Made by a program: the position numbers and the translations under genes. A stretch of DNA of 64,000 bases from Leptobrachium leishanense (lineage: Eukaryota; Chordata; Amphibia; Anura; Megophryidae), in the NCBI GenBank assembly GCA_009667805.1, contig CM019064.1:276377662-276441661 (forward strand). The letters run 5' to 3'. How positions within the stretch are numbered: the stretch's first letter is position 1; every line of letters begins with the position of its first letter. Shown one piece after another: positions 42,938-56,163 of the stretch. Below the pieces are notes generated by a model. It did no database searches, was not told the origin of the DNA, and was given only the letters and a program-made list of their open reading frames with translations.

Positions 42938-43509
42938 CAGTGGTCAGCAACCTGCGGCTCCAGAGCCGCGTGCGGCTCTTTCATCAACATGCTGCGGCTC
43001 TTTCATCAACATGCTGCGGCTCCTGGGATGGTGCTCATGCTAGGGCAGACAACCCCGACCTGGAGCTTCCCCACACTCCGCCGGCCACTGTCACTGGGAT
43101 CTATCACCATCACCATGCTGTGTGCTTGCTCTTGGCACAGCGTAATGGAAGATGTTGGCTCGTGGTGGTTGTCCAATAGTATGCTAATACTAATACATGG
43201 GGGGCTGAGGGTTATAAATTTATACATGGGGGGGGGGCCTGGGGGTTATTAATTTATACATAGGGAGACACTTGGAGTATTATACATGCTGGGGGTTATT
43301 CATTTATACATGGGTACTGGGGGTTATTATATATGGGGGTCCTGGGTGAGTGTATATATATATATATATTATATTATATTATATTAGGGCCTGGTGGGGT
43401 TAATATTTATGGGGAAGAAATTTAATAATTATAAATAAATGGCATGGCTGCATTAAGCTCTTGAGCAGAGTCCTCCCTCCTACTGTTCTGTGTTTTGTGT
43501 ATGGATATA

Positions 43510-45040
43510 CAGGTGCATCTCAATAAATTAGAACGTCATGGAAAAGTTTATTTATTTCATTAATTCAACTCAAATTGTGAAGTTTGTCAATTCAATGCAC
43601 ACATACTGAAGTAGTTTAAAGTCTTTGGTTCTTTTAGTTGTGGTGATTTGGCTCATATTTAACAAAAACCCACCTCAAAAAATTAGAATACTTCATAAGA
43701 CCAATAAAAAAAGCATTTTTAGTGAATTGTTGGCCTTCTGGAAAGTGTGTTAATTTACTGTAAATGTACTCAATACTTGGTAGGGGCTCCTTTTGCTTTA
43801 ATTACTGCCTCAATTTGGCGTGGCATGGAGGTGATCAGTCTGTGGCACTGCGGAGGTGCTATGGAAGCCCAACTTTCTTTGACAGTGGCCTTCAGCTCAT
43901 CTGCGTTTTTTTGGTCTCTCTTGTTTCTCATTTCCCCCTTGACAGTATCCCATAGATTCTCTATGGGGTTCAGGTCCGGTGAGTTTGCTGGCCAGTCAAG
44001 CAAACCAACACCATGGTCATTTAACCAAGTTTTGGTTCTTTTGGCAGTGTGGGCAGGTGCCAAATCCTGTTGGAAAATGAAATCATCTTTAAAAAGCAGG
44101 TCAGCAGAAGAAAGCATGAAGTGCTCTAAAATTTCTCGTTAAACAGGTGAAGTGACTTTGGTTTTCAAAAAAACACAGTGGACCAACACCAGCAGATGAC
44201 ATTGCACCCCAAATCATCACAGACTGTGGAAACTTAACACTGGACATCAAGCAACTTGGGCTATGAGCTTCTCCATCCTTTCTCGACTCTAGGACCTTGG
44301 TTTCCAAATGAAATACAAAACTTGCTCTCATCTGTAAAGAGGACTTTGGACCACTGAGCAACAGTCCAGTTCTTCTCCTTAGCCCAGGTAAGACGGCTCC
44401 AATGTTGTCTGTGGTTCAGGAGTGGCATAACAAGAGGAATATGACAATTGTAGCCAAATTCTTTGACAAGTCTGTGTGGTGGTTCATGATGCCTTTACCC
44501 CAGCCCCAGTCCATTCCTTGAGGTTCACCCAAATTCATGAATTGATTTTGCTTGGCAAGTCTTTGGAGGCTGCGGTTATCTTGGTTGGTTGCATCTTTTT
44601 CTTCCACTCAACTTTCTGTTAACATGCTTGGATACAGCACTCTGAACAACCAGCTTCTTTGGCAATGAATGTTTGTGGCTTACCCTCCTTGTGAAGGGTG
44701 TCAATGATTGCTGATCTGACAGTTGTCCAGAAGACAGTCTTCCCCACGATTGTGTAGCCCAGTGAACCAAACTGAGACCATTTTGAAGGCTCAGGAAACC
44801 TTTGCAGGTGTTTTGAGTTGATTAGCTGATTGACATGTCAACATATTCTAATTTGTTGATAGAGAATAGGTGGGTTTTTGTTAAATGTGAGCAAAATCAT
44901 CACAATTAAAAAGACCCAAAGACTTAAACTACTTCAGTCTGTGTGCATTGAATTTATTTAATACACAAGTTTCACAATTTGAGTTGGATTAATAAAATAA
45001 ATGAACTTTTCCGCAACATTCAAATTTATTGATGCACCTG
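43510..45040 (-). mobile_element. Tc1/mariner transposon (1.53 kb)
   Basis: The inverted ends are CAGGTGCATCTCAATAAA and, at the right, TTTATTGATGCACCTG. TA precedes the left end; the right flank is TT, so one duplication is mutated. The length is normal for an autonomous Tc1. It lies inside the hAT element at 42,938-45,288. Confidence 0.9.
43770..44770 (-). pseudogene. Tc1-type DDE transposase, broken
   Basis: In gene order: an N-terminal helix-turn-helix part (44,770-44,576, QQSLTPFTRRVSHKHSLPKK), a middle with FPQSVMIWGAMSS near 44,220, and the C-terminal part (44,117-43,770) with FQQDLAPAHTAK and ANSPDLNPIENLWDTVK, which hold the second and third catalytic acids. The pieces are in different frames with stops, so at least three disabling changes. 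The full family length is about 340 residues. It cuts and pastes the element at TA sites when intact. Confidence 0.85.
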
Positions 45041-45288
45041 TTTGGTCTCTCCCATTGTACAGCGCTACAGAATTTGTTGGCGCTTTATAAATACTTGTAA
45101 CTGTAATTGAAATTATATAATTTTTTTTATACTAATGACATGGAGATTTTAATTTTTTTTAAAAATTATTAAAAGTTTTTTAGTTTAAAGGTAAAAAACG
45201 ATATATGCAGTGTTATCTTCATTTTTAGATGTCAAAAGGGGTTTGCGGCTCCCAGTGTTTTCTTTTTTGCGGGAAATGGGTCCAAATG

Positions 45289-46079
45289 GCTCTAAGGAAT
45301 CCTATTCGGTCTATTCAAAGAAAGGTGAAACCCAGGAGAATGACTGGTAAAATAAATTCTAGGTCAAAATGGCTAAACCAAAAAAATTCTCCAATTTCTC
45401 ACTTTTCAAATTGGCTGTTTGGTCTAGTTTTTGTCACTTCTATATATTTTTTATTTGCATAATCATATGAAATGTTTACTAGTATTACTATAAATATAAT
45501 TTTCCTCTTATGTTTTAATATAGCTGTACATTTTTACACGACAATGCTTGACCTGTTCTGTAGTAACTAGTCACATTTCCCTGACACAGCTGTAGAAAAT
45601 ATAGAATGCTGACATGTAGAATTAATAACCTCAACATATCCTGAATCAGGTAATTCATATACAACATCTCATGAAAATTTTTGCATGCACAGCTAATCAA
45701 ACCTATTAGTTTTGCGTCAGGTGGTTCAACTGGCAATGTTTTAACAACTATGTGACATCCTAAAGCAAAGTTAACCATGTCCTTAAAATATCCACCGACT
45801 GGCTCCGAGTTATTTTTAAAAGGATGAGCCATTTCAAATATAGGTTTGGGATAACAGGTTTTATGTGCACAGTCTATTAGCGTTAAATTACTACAGACTA
45901 TTCTGACTTCATTAACCCTTGCTAGTGTTATATAAATGAGTCATGCTGCTTCGCTCTGGTCGCAAGACTAAAACATGGACCATTGCTGTACTCTTATCCC
46001 ACTCTATCTGCAGTTTTGCTCTTGCCATAAAAGGTGGAAGAAAGTGCAATTTACGTGTTGTTCACCTACAAGTATTAAC
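45289..46079. other. Non-coding, nothing recognised
   Basis: No convincing frame, RNA gene or terminal repeat. Confidence 0.45.
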
Positions 46080-46905
46080 ACTTCCTAGACAAAGAGCATT
46101 GAAAAAGTCACTGCACGTTCAGTGACTTTTCGGTCTCTTCAATTCGGTGATCCCGTTTCGACGACCCTGCAGTGTATTTAGCAAGCACCACAGGCCGGTC
46201 AAAGTGCAGGGAAAAGCTGCCACAAACCTACCGAACACTCACCGCAAAACCCAGGCGACTGTTCACTAAAACCCGTAAAAACATCTGGATTAACCCCTCC
46301 GAACATGTCAGAGTGCAGAGCAGCCACCGGAAAAAGCTGGCACCGCAGACGAATGGGGTGAGGGGGGGGGGGAACCAGTACACTTGAATGTTTTGGAAAT
46401 ACACTACAGAACGAAAATGTCTGAAATTTACATATAAGGTCCAATGAATGATAATAAAAAGGGCTGTTACAGAAAAACGATTTAAAAAATAAAATGGAAA
46501 AATAAAGTTTACAAAAAATGCTTAACAGATTCTAAAGATAAAGAGACTTTTTACTGCAGAATATTATAATGAACAGCTTATTAGATATTGAATTAAAATT
46601 GGAATATTTTTAACATTTTGAAGCCTATGGGGTTCGCCTGAATAAACCTGTCGCATTAAACCACCGAATGACAGGGCACATCGCCAACTTTTCATTGCTG
46701 GCTTCTGTTCTCTGAATAAACGAAGCACTGCTTCTCTATGGGGATTTCACTGCCCTCGAATAGGCACTGTATGTGCAGGCAATTCGCCAACATTTGGCGA
46801 ACTGCCTGCTCTCTGAATAGCCGAATGGCCAGGAAAGGTAACCATACACTGAATTTCAGCGTTCAGTTACCTTTCAGCCCCAATTTGGTGCTCTTTGAAT
46901 AACCC
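46080..46905 (+). mobile_element. MITE with CAGGGTTATTCAAAGAG end (copy 2)
   Basis: The right end, CTCTTTGAATAACCCTG, is intact; the left end is mutated. AAAAAGTCACTGCACGTTCAGTGACTTTT-type hairpin text lies at the left and CAGCGTTCAGTTACC at the right. Opposite orientation to copy 1. Confidence 0.7.
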
Positions 46906-48935
46906 TGAATGTTTAGGAAGTGTTACCTTTACAATAACCTGCCAAGCCTCAAAGGTTTGCAGCTCGACTGGAATAGCACGGGAGCTGTTAGGCATTAAGG
47001 TCCTACACGTAAATCCTCATGGCTCAGACATTAACGATGCTGGGGGCTGTATAGTAAGTGTATATGGGATGAGGATGGGATTTTTTTGCAGGCAGGAGCA
47101 TAAGTAATTTTCAATGTCACTCATTATTTTCATCTTGCGCTGGTATTTCAAATAAAATACTGGCTGTGAGAGCCTGGTATGAAGAGGATTTGCAAAAAGC
47201 TTATCCTGAAACCTCTACGCTCCCTTTTCACACAGTGCCGAGGATGGCACAATCCATAGTCTCCTGTTTTCACTTTCATAAGACCCTGAGAGACCAAGAT
47301 AAAACTGACGTGTGTGTATGACTGGATGATGACCAAGTTCAAAGTGGCCATGTTTATTGCCATGTTGAAAGAAACTATTTCTCTGTTTCCAGGAGCGATG
47401 TACGTGGTTGGTAACCAGGGCATCATATTTTATTTTAAAGTCCTTTTTATAAGCCTGGAAAAAGTCGGAGAGCTATACTTTAAAACTCGAGTCATTATGA
47501 AGGGCAGTAAGGTGCTCTGCGGTCTCCCTCCTGATTCAGATAACATATTCAATTCTATGACCTCTAATGTCTGGTTTCAAAGCCACCAGCAGAGTTTAAC
47601 ATCCTCCTATGTGGGTGATCTTTTCGTTGGTGTAATTATTCCAAGTTAACGCTAGGTGTAACTTAAATAGCCCAGAGGCACGCAAAGGAGTTGGAAAGTG
47701 CCAATTTCTGGAGTATTGGAGAGCCACCCCATAGGCTTTATCCACTGTAATCGGGCTATCATGCCAATAGAGGTACGTCGTGCTTGGTGAGTAAGCGTGT
47801 TAGAAATCAGGAAAAGGTAAAACATTTTCTAGAATTTATGGGGATCGGAGTGAAAAGTGAAATCCATACGCAATGGGTTCTGGGTTTTCCAGATGTCGGT
47901 GAGTTTCAAATGGGACTGCAAAAGGCTAGGAGCAGTGGGGCGCTGCCAACCTACACCCATAGGGTGACTAGGAGAGTGATCCTAGACTGGGTCTGGGACA
48001 TTGTGAAATCCCCTCCGAGTAGCATCGTGGAGGTGAAGTAGTGGAAGAAGAATTTTATAAAAATGGAGAGGGGAACTGTTTGGAGCATAAATAAGTAGTT
48101 AATGCGATTCCTGGCCTATGGTGAGAGTTATATTATATATCGGCTCTGGGTGATTTATGACATTTTATAATCAAATAGAAAAGGCGCTTTTGAAGGAGTC
48201 CCCCTGAATCAGGTCATATCGTCCATGTGTGGTATTCTAATGCATCAACCCCTTGTACACTGATCTTGTAAAGCGCTGCAGAATTTGTGGTGCTAAATAA
48301 ATATAGGATTATGATGATAATAATTAATACAGGAAGAAGAGTGGCTGGTAAGAATCTATTGCAAGTAACAGAAACCACTATGGTGATTTCAACACCCCTT
48401 TACATTGAAATAATGTATCTTTCACAAAAAAAGTTTAAAATCCAATTCCAATATCAATCTAATATATTTTTTTTATAACGAATAGGGCATTTTTTTGTAA
48501 ACTGAGAAATCAAAGAACCAACCTGCATAGCACATTACCCATTTAGTGTGTATAAATTTAATCAGCACTTGTGATAATTCCAGAGATCTGAAAGCGCAAA
48601 CCCTGAATTTAAATATATAACTATAACTGCCCAAACCTACTTTTAATTGGTATAGTTCCATTTACTGTATATTTGCATGTAAATGGTTATGTAAAGCCAC
48701 TATTACACAAACATAAGTCCTAATCAAATAAAACCTACATTAGCATGTTGAATTATTTATCTACAAAGCATTTTGGTTTGTGTATAATAAAGAAGGAAAG
48801 CATGTCACATGGTCAGCTTTAAATAATGCATAATGTATTATGTTTTAAGTCAAAATACCACAATGCACTCAGATCAAAAATAAACCTGACTAATCAATCA
48901 GGTGTTTAGTCCTAATCGCAAGGCAATTGCAAGAT
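46906..48935. other. Non-coding, nothing recognised except a LINE-type tail
   Basis: Near 48,262-48,310 TGTAAAGCGCTGCAGAATTT with an AATAAATA-type end is the usual tail of L2/SINE-like elements. The longer open frames here (111 codons at 47,314; 85 codons at 47,784) show no family I know. Confidence 0.45.
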
Positions 48936-50599
48936 TGTGTGTCTGCCTGCCAGTTCGAGAGACCTAGTCATTGTTCCAGTTCTCTGTTGTATGTCCCTTC
49001 TGGATGTAGCTTTAACCAAAAGTTCTAGTTGCTTTTGTAACGATCTGGTCTATGATCATAGTCCTGCCCTGCAGGTTGCTGAATATAACTATCTTTCAAG
49101 TAATCTGTGTAAAGCCAAGTCGCAATACAGAATCACAATCTCTGATTGTAGGCCTGCCCTGCAGGCTGCTGAACACGGTGAGTTCCTACTCTGGTTGAGA
49201 ATAAATATAAGGGTCTTGCCCTGTTATGTTTTCTTCATGTACCACGACCACTGATTTCAGCAATCTGAAATATATCTATAACCACGCTATTCTTTTGTCA
49301 CGTTATGCTCATGTCTTAAGTCATTGTATCTGTTTACAGAGAGTTAATGTGCTTTCACTCAGCGACCTCTTGGTCACGAAACCATTTGGCGCTGAGTGGT
49401 ATTCAGGATTTTGTATTGCCTCCCTGATTTGGGATTATAGGTATTACAGTCTTTACTGCTTTGAAACCCTGTATCCATGTAATTGGGCAGACTAGATGGG
49501 CCGACAGGTTCTTATCTGCCGACATTTTCTATATTTCTATAAGGATCCAAACACGCTGACCTGGGGTGAGCACAGTCTAGTTCGTTACAGCCAGAGGATA
49601 TACAAGAGTATTGTTCAGCAACGTTTGTCTCCAGATGTTTTGGAGCTACATCTCTCATGATGTTTATGTGGTCATACATATGTATAGTCATACATATAGA
49701 GGGTTCTTAGAATAAACAGAATAGAAATCGCCAAAGCACTGGTGAAGCAAACCCCACATCAGGGCAATGAGTCTGCCTAAGACTGATTTTAAAGCCGGCA
49801 GCTTCGCGTCATCATGCCCCACCCCCTGACTATCCAGGTGACCACCGCAGTCCTGTATATTACTCGGCGCCCAGGCAGCGAGGACAGTGCTGCCGGGCAG
49901 GAACCTGGACGCTGGATGTGACATTATAAAACCATTGGTTTGGACATTGAAAATGCTATTTATCCTTGCTTCATCACAGATCAGATCCACTCATGCTTAC
50001 ATGACTTCCGTACATTGCTAAGGAATTGTTGGCGCTTTATAAATACTTGTAACTATATATAAAGCCAAAAAAATACATCAAAGGAATTATTGGTTCTTAT
50101 TTGCTATGCTGCTCACGGCCACTGCTGTGGGTCCCATTCCAATGACCTTTTGCTTTTTGACCTTTTTTGCTATAACTATGTTCTTTTTTTTCTTTTAACA
50201 TCCATTGCCATCTCTTCGAACCACCCAGTGGAGCTGATAATGTTGCTTATATGTGAAATCTATATTAATACACTCAAACCTTTTTGCTTCATGTAGGCTT
50301 TGTGAGAAATAAACCTTTTCACTGGTTTTCTTCAAACTTTTTTTCTGTCAGTATTTCTAAAATCTTTGATACATATAGGCATATTTTCCTTTTTCTTAGA
50401 CTATTTCTATTGTGCATTTCTTTTTCAAATTACATTAAAATCTGCATTAATAAGGCGTATGTAGTAGAATACAATCTAGACCAAATAGCCAATTTGGAAA
50501 GTGAGAAAACGGGAACATTTTTCTGGTTTGGCTATTTTGACCTCGACTTTTCGCTTCTCCAGTCATTTTCCTGGTTTTCACCTATGAATAACACTAACA
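48936..50599. other. Non-coding with LINE tails
   Basis: Two related blocks (CCTGCCCTGCAGG(T/C)TGCTGAA, near 49,065 and 49,155) form a short direct repeat. A CR1-like tail (GGGCAGACTAGATGGGCCGA, TTTCTATATTTCTAT) lies at 49,462-49,545 and an L2-like tail (TTGTTGGCGCTTTATAAATA) at 50,027-50,052. No gene. Confidence 0.5.
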
Positions 50600-51500
50600 G
50601 GGTTATCCAAAGAGATTCGAAAAGTCACTGCACGTTCGGTGACTTTTCGTTCTCTTCAATTCGGTTCCTTTTGCCGATTGCATTTCGTTGACCCTGCGGT
50701 GTATTCAGCAAACACCACAGGGTCCCCGAATTGCAGGGAAAAGCTGCCGTAAACCCACCGAAAAGTAACCGCAAAACCCACCGAATGCATGCTGAAAACA
50801 AGCAAAAACATCTGGATTAACCTTCGAAAAACCCGAACAGGAGCCGAATCATACAGAGCCGAAGCAGCTGAGACGCAGAGGAGGCAGTGAATAAATTAGC
50901 AAAACCGTTTGTATGAATCTGGGAAAATGAAACGCTGTTTGCAAAGAAACTACTGAGCGAAAATGTCTGAAATTTACACAGGAGGTCCAGGGAATGATAA
51001 TAAAGAGGGCTGTTATAGAAAAAAGAAGTAAAGTTAAAAAAAAATCCAAAAAAAAATCGGATTTTTAAAAAAAAAAAAAATCCGAAAAATGCTTAAAGTA
51101 TCCTAAAAAATCTATAAAGAGAGTTTTTACTGCAGAATTTTATAATGAATGGTTTATTAGATATTGAATTAAAAAGGGAATATTTTTAACATTGAAGTCT
51201 ATGGGATTCTCCTGAATAAACCTGCCAAATTAAACCACCGAATGGCAGGGCATTAGGGGAACCTTTCACTGCTGGTTTGTGTTCTCTGAATAGCCGAAGC
51301 AGTGCTTTTTCATGGGGTTTTCACTGCCCTCGAACAGGCACCGTATATGCAGGCAATTCGCCAGGATTTGGCGAATTGCCTGCTCTCTGGATAGCCGAAT
51401 GGCCAGGAAAGGCAACCGAACGCTGATTTTCAGCGTTCGGTTACCTTTCTCAAGCAATTCGGATCTCTTTGACCAAAAACTTACAGGGTTATCCAATCTA
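50600..51500 (+). mobile_element. MITE with CAGGGTTATCCAAAGAG end (copy 3)
   Basis: The left end is CAGGGTTATCCAAAGAG and the right end reads CGGATCTCTTTGACC. Both internal hairpins are present: AAAAGTCACTGCACG with its partner at the left, and CCGAACGCTGATTTTCAGCG at the right. It is the best preserved copy in the window. Confidence 0.75.
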
Positions 51501-52881
51501 TAGCCCTTGTCATACAACTGCAAATAATCTCTGCATATAGTTCTATTTTTGTCATTACGTTTCTATAGAGGTTCTATCTTCAAGAAAAATATTTTTTTCA
51601 GCTGCAAATCAAAATCTTTCGCTGACCATCACCATAATACTGTACAGATTTAATTTTTAAACATTTGTCTAGATGGATTTATTTACGTAAAAAGATTAAA
51701 GGTTCAATATATGACCTCATTTACTTACTGAATGGCAAATTAATAATGAAATCAAGTGTCAGAGACCTTTAGTTAATTTATGTTATTCTGAGATCACGCA
51801 AGGAAAAACTGGTATCATTTCAAGTTTATCTTCTCTAATTAAATGTATTCTTTTGTTGGCAAAGTGCAGATATCTTTAAATTGCCAATACAAAGTTTGAT
51901 TGGAGTGAAAATTAAACTGTAATGAAATGAAAGCTGCTCTTAAATAAAACAGCACATTTCACATGATTTATGCGACCGATGACACACATTATATTTGCAT
52001 ATTCAGTATTGCAGCTTCTGTACCTCCAAAATAGTTCTCATGAAGCACTAGGAAATTTTATAAGCATACACAAAGGACAGTGATTTTTTCCGTAATATCC
52101 CTTTTCACGTTCGTAAATATATGTATGTGGAATACAGAGCAAAAAGAAATCCGCAATACTAAAGGGGTTATCCACAAACTACCATTGTGGAATCGAAGTT
52201 AGATTTAACTTAGATTATCAAGAGGCGAAAAATTCAAGGGCTGGCAAAGTTGCTATAAACAACACTGAACAGCCACAGCACTGTTTTAAAATTTTATATT
52301 TCATACCACAGAAGGATTTTACTTTGTGATATGTCTGCGTTGTTTGTGAGGATTTTTTTTTTTCACGTAACATCATTTTTAATTGTACTGTAAGAAATAT
52401 GTGGGCATGTTCCCATTGTAGTTTTTACTGTAAATAACCCATTTGGCCAGTAGATGGTGCTGTTTACTGCCTAATTGAGTTCCAGTCCCCCCCCCCCTGC
52501 ATCGTCCGCTGAATGCCTGATGTCCCTGGGCATTCTTCAGCCGATATTATTTTTATTTATTTTTTTTACAGTTTTAGCTCTGAGTAATCTGCCCACAGGG
52601 CTAAAATTTGTGGGCATCTTCTGCAGCCAAAGAGCAAATGAAATTCATTTGCAGCAAATTAATTTTCTTTTCTTTTGGGCTGCAGATCATGATAACGGGG
52701 CACCGGATGTTGCCTTTGAAACCCGAGATAACCCCTTCACTACTGAGATCGAGATAAGGATAAACCGAATGCTAAAAGTAACTCTAATAATAACTCTAAT
52801 CCTAAAATAATCACATTGTCCCTAAGCTTTAGACTAATATAAGCACAAATAACCATAATACTAACACTAAAAGTAGCATTA
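51501..52881. other. Non-coding; old repeat at 52,380-52,680
   Basis: The first 870 bases hold nothing I recognise. From about 52,380 TTTGGCCAGTAGATGG and GCAAATGAAATTCATTTGCA match 21,750 and 27,515, so this is another copy of the old interspersed repeat. Confidence 0.45.
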
Positions 52882-52885
52882 TTAA

Positions 52886-54094
52886 CCCCTTAAGGGCCGC
52901 TGACGTACCCTGTACGTCTTGTCCTCGGGTCTCCCTTAGACCCGCGGACGTACAGGGTACGTCAGCGGCGCCTAATCCCCCTCCCGCCCGATACTCACCT
53001 CCCTCGCCGGATCCCACGGCGATCTGGCAGGGAGGAAGCCTGCCCATGTGATTTACATGGGCAGGCGAGGCTGATGACGTCGCCACGCTGCGTGGTGACG
53101 TCATCAGCAGGCGTCCCCATGGATTTCAATGGAGGGGAGGGGGGGGCTCCTTCGGAGCCCACTATCTCCCCAACCATTGAAGCTAGGGAGATTCCGTTTG
53201 CACCGCTGGAGAGGGGAGAGCCTCCCCTTTCCAGCGGTGTATGGCATTAACCGTTTCGCCGCCGGATCACGTTGCGGCGCCAATTGGCGCCAAAACACGA
53301 TTCAAACCTGGAGGGGGGCTGACATCTTGGATGTCAGCCAAGCCTCCAGGTCCCCCCCACCCACTGACAACCTCACCATATGTGTGAGGATGTCAGTGGG
53401 CCAGTTAACCCTCTAGCTGCCATGTAGAGATAAGGGGATCCTAAGGATCCCTTTATCTCCCGATCCATGGCAGCTAGATGGTCATATTTGCCATCATTTG
53501 AAAGGCCTGATTATGGCCTTTCAAATGATACCAAACATGACCAGGTTTGATTTTAAAAAATAAATAAAATAAAAAAATTAATAAAAAAAAATGTTTTTTT
53601 TTTAAAGTTTTTTTTTTGTCTGGGGGGGGGGTTTAATTAAATAGGACCTAGGCTGTCATCTAAAAATAATTAGCACAAAATGGTCAGAATGAGCGCAGCG
53701 CACATAGGTGAACTGTCTCAGCAGTGTAGGGGTTAAAAAGCAAACGCATGTAAAAATTGGGTATTTCTAGTCTCGGGACAAAATTTTGAACCTATTTAGC
53801 CGGTTTTGTTTTGGGTGGTTGTAGATTTTGGGGATTAAATTACAAAAAAGTGTGTTTTTACCATTTTTTTCCTCATATTTCATATTTTTTTTTATAGTAA
53901 ATTATTCGATATGATGGAAATAATGGTATTTCTAGAAAGTCCATTTAATGGCGGGAAAAAGGGTGTATAATATGTGTGGGTTGAATAAACGAGTAAGAGG
54001 AAAATTTGACCTAAACACTAACAGCGCAGAAACGTAAAAACAGCAGCGGTCACTAAAAGACGGATTTGTGTAAAACCGCCCGGTCACTAAGGGG
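52886..54094 (+). mobile_element. TTAA-type (piggyBac-like) non-autonomous element, complete
   Basis: CCCCTTAAGGGCC at the left and GGTCACTAAGGGG at the right, flanked by TTAA on both sides (52,882-52,885 and 54,095-54,098). A 22-bp perfect hairpin, GCCGCTGACGTACCCTGTAC and onward, lies at 52,895-52,975. A second internal junction TGTAGGGGTTAA at about 53,728-53,738 looks like an alternative end. No transposase. Confidence 0.75.
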
Positions 54095-54098
54095 TTAA

Positions 54099-54886
54099 TT
54101 TATTAATCATTGTACTTTTGTCAGTAAAATGATGCTGTTAGAGAAATAATTAAAACACGTATCTCTGAAGGCAAAAAACACTTTTTTTTGACATTGCTGA
54201 ATTTCAACTACTTTTTTTTTTTTTTTTAAAAAGCAACATAATTTTGTACACTGTAATTTTATCCACAGCCACAAGGTGGCAAGATTCCTATAGGAAATAC
54301 TTCCTCATACAGCTCACAAGCTCTGATTCTGCAAACTCTTTCTTCAACAGCTCTGTCACAGCGCTTGCTTCTGGACTCTACTATCCCACCCACCGCTGGT
54401 CTGAAATTTGTAGCTTACTTTCCAGCTGCTTCCACTTTGCAAATCACCCTAATTAACCCAAGGTTCTAGCCCTTCCCATGATATGTTAATCTGTATATTT
54501 GTGTTTTTTTGTTTTTTAATAGTTTGCATTTTATTACTTTGTTTCTGTAACAACTGTAACCACTCAATGTTCTTGAACCCAGGACATACTTGAAAACAAG
54601 AGAAATCTCAATGTATCCTTCCTGGCAAAATTCTTTGCAAATAAATAAAATATCTCAAATCATCATCCATGGTCTGTTTTAAGTTTTTCAAGGCTTGCTT
54701 GTGGCTAGCCAATACCTTCCCATTGCCAACTGCATGCATACCATATGTATGGCTCAAGTCTTTTGGTCTCAGCCCTTTCCCACTCCTAGATACACCCCAT
54801 TATAGAGTATTTAATTTTTTGCCCCAGTCTGCCCTTAATGATCAGACCATAAATGTATGTACTATTCTGGGAGTGGACAAGAAATG
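54099..54886. other. Non-coding
   Basis: Nothing recognised apart from one unit (AGAGAAATCTCAATGTATCC, 54,598-54,620) of the tandem repeat found inside the MITE at 18,627-19,374. Confidence 0.45.
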
Positions 54887-55266
54887 TTAGGGCCAGATTC
54901 CAATCTTCACACTAAAATTGGGGGCGCTAATGGGGAACACCTGTGTTTACCTGCAGCGTCCCCATTTTAGCATGAGATTCCAAGGAAGGCGCTACTTTAG
55001 CACCTTGCCCAGAATGATGTGCTACCCCGGATACTCGAGGTAGCACTTTTGCGCAGCCGCAAGTATTGCCTCCCAGAATCCATAGGACTTTCACAAGATC
55101 CGAGTGAAACCAGGGACTATTTGTCCCCAGTGTCGCTCTGCTCCCGGCGACAAGAAGAAGCAGATCAGGCCACTGTTCTTACCTTGGGATGAGATGTGAA
55201 TATCGGATTCATTAGGGGGGTTTTAGGGGTGCTGAATGATTCAGCAAAAGCGGAATCCGTTATCAC

Positions 55267-55964
55267 TGTCAAACCAACTCCAGGAGCCTGCCTGTATCCA
55301 CGAAGCTTGCTGTTGCTCCATACATGCATTCCTCTTGGGGGTTAATTCCTGTGCCCATTCCTGAGTGGTTGTGCATATAACCTGGACACACCCTTCCCTC
55401 CAATGCTCTCTCATTGTGTTCCCCATCGTGCTTACTGTGAGGTTATGTGAGCTGCCTCTCCCTGAGTCTTTCTGCATTCCCTATTATCCTCTGTACTGTT
55501 ATCGATATTGTCTACAAGAGTTCCTGCTTCATCTGCCTGCATTTCATCAAGTCCTTTTGCGAAGAGCTCCTTGTTCCAGGCTTGTGGATCCTGTCTGCGG
55601 TGGACACTGCCTAGCCCACTATCCCTGGTGTATTGTGTCCACACCTGTGGCTATCTGAATTCAAGCCTCGCTCCACCATCCTTCTCTCAAGGTACCTTAC
55701 CAAGAGCTCCTGGTTCCTACTGGGTGGACACTGCATAGCCCACTATCCTGGTGCTTCAAGACACTACCTCTGTGCAGAGAGACTTGTCATTGTTTCCAGT
55801 GCTGTTATTGTGTATAAGACTGTTGCTGTGTGCCTACCTTTTTGGAATATACTTATACCATATACAGCTTCCTGTGATTGCCTGTTTTGCTCTCCCCCAG
55901 TGCTTGGGAAGATAAACTTAAACCTAAGGCTCTGCCATGGCTCCATCCTGGCACGACCCTGACA
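55267..55964 (+). mobile_element. Solo LTR (698 bp), ATCAC duplication
   Basis: It starts TGTCAAACC and ends GACCCTGACA, flanked by ATCAC on both sides (55,262-55,266 and 55,965-55,969). Internally, blocks around GAGCTCCT(T/G)GTTCC and GGACACTGC(C/A)TAGCCCACTA are duplicated near 55,565-55,625 and 55,705-55,750. CATATAA near 55,372 suggests + orientation. Confidence 0.8.
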
Positions 55965-56163
55965 ATCACCAGATTTTTCTAAACGGTAACATTTTTGTTA
56001 ACCCATCAATGCGGAAATTAGCATTTAGGGATCAGTAAGGTATTACAAAGTCTATCGTTAAAGTACAAACTATAATAAGCTTGCGCAAGCTAGCACAAAT
56101 GGATTTTTACAGTGTTTTTAGCATTGGGAAGATAATATGGGTGGCATGCATTAAAGTCCTGAC

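Larger units (their letters stand above)
42938..45288. mobile_element. hAT element remnant split by a Tc1 transposon
   Basis: The left end is CAGTGGTCAGCAACC, typical of Charlie-like hAT elements, followed by GCGGCTC repeats. The right part near 45,225-45,288 (GTTTGCGGCTCCCAGTGTTT, GGGTCCAAATGGCTCT) is the usual right subterminal text of such elements; the last few bases are lost. No transposase. Inside are a 25-30 bp repeat (GGGGGTTAT(T/A)AATTTATACA, 43,190-43,330), an AT microsatellite near 43,355-43,386 and a LINE-like tail at 45,057-45,105. Confidence 0.65.

Noticed and set aside
47314..48041. Frames of 111 and 85 codons as possible host exons
   Set aside because: No family resemblance, no splice-site context and similar lengths expected by chance.
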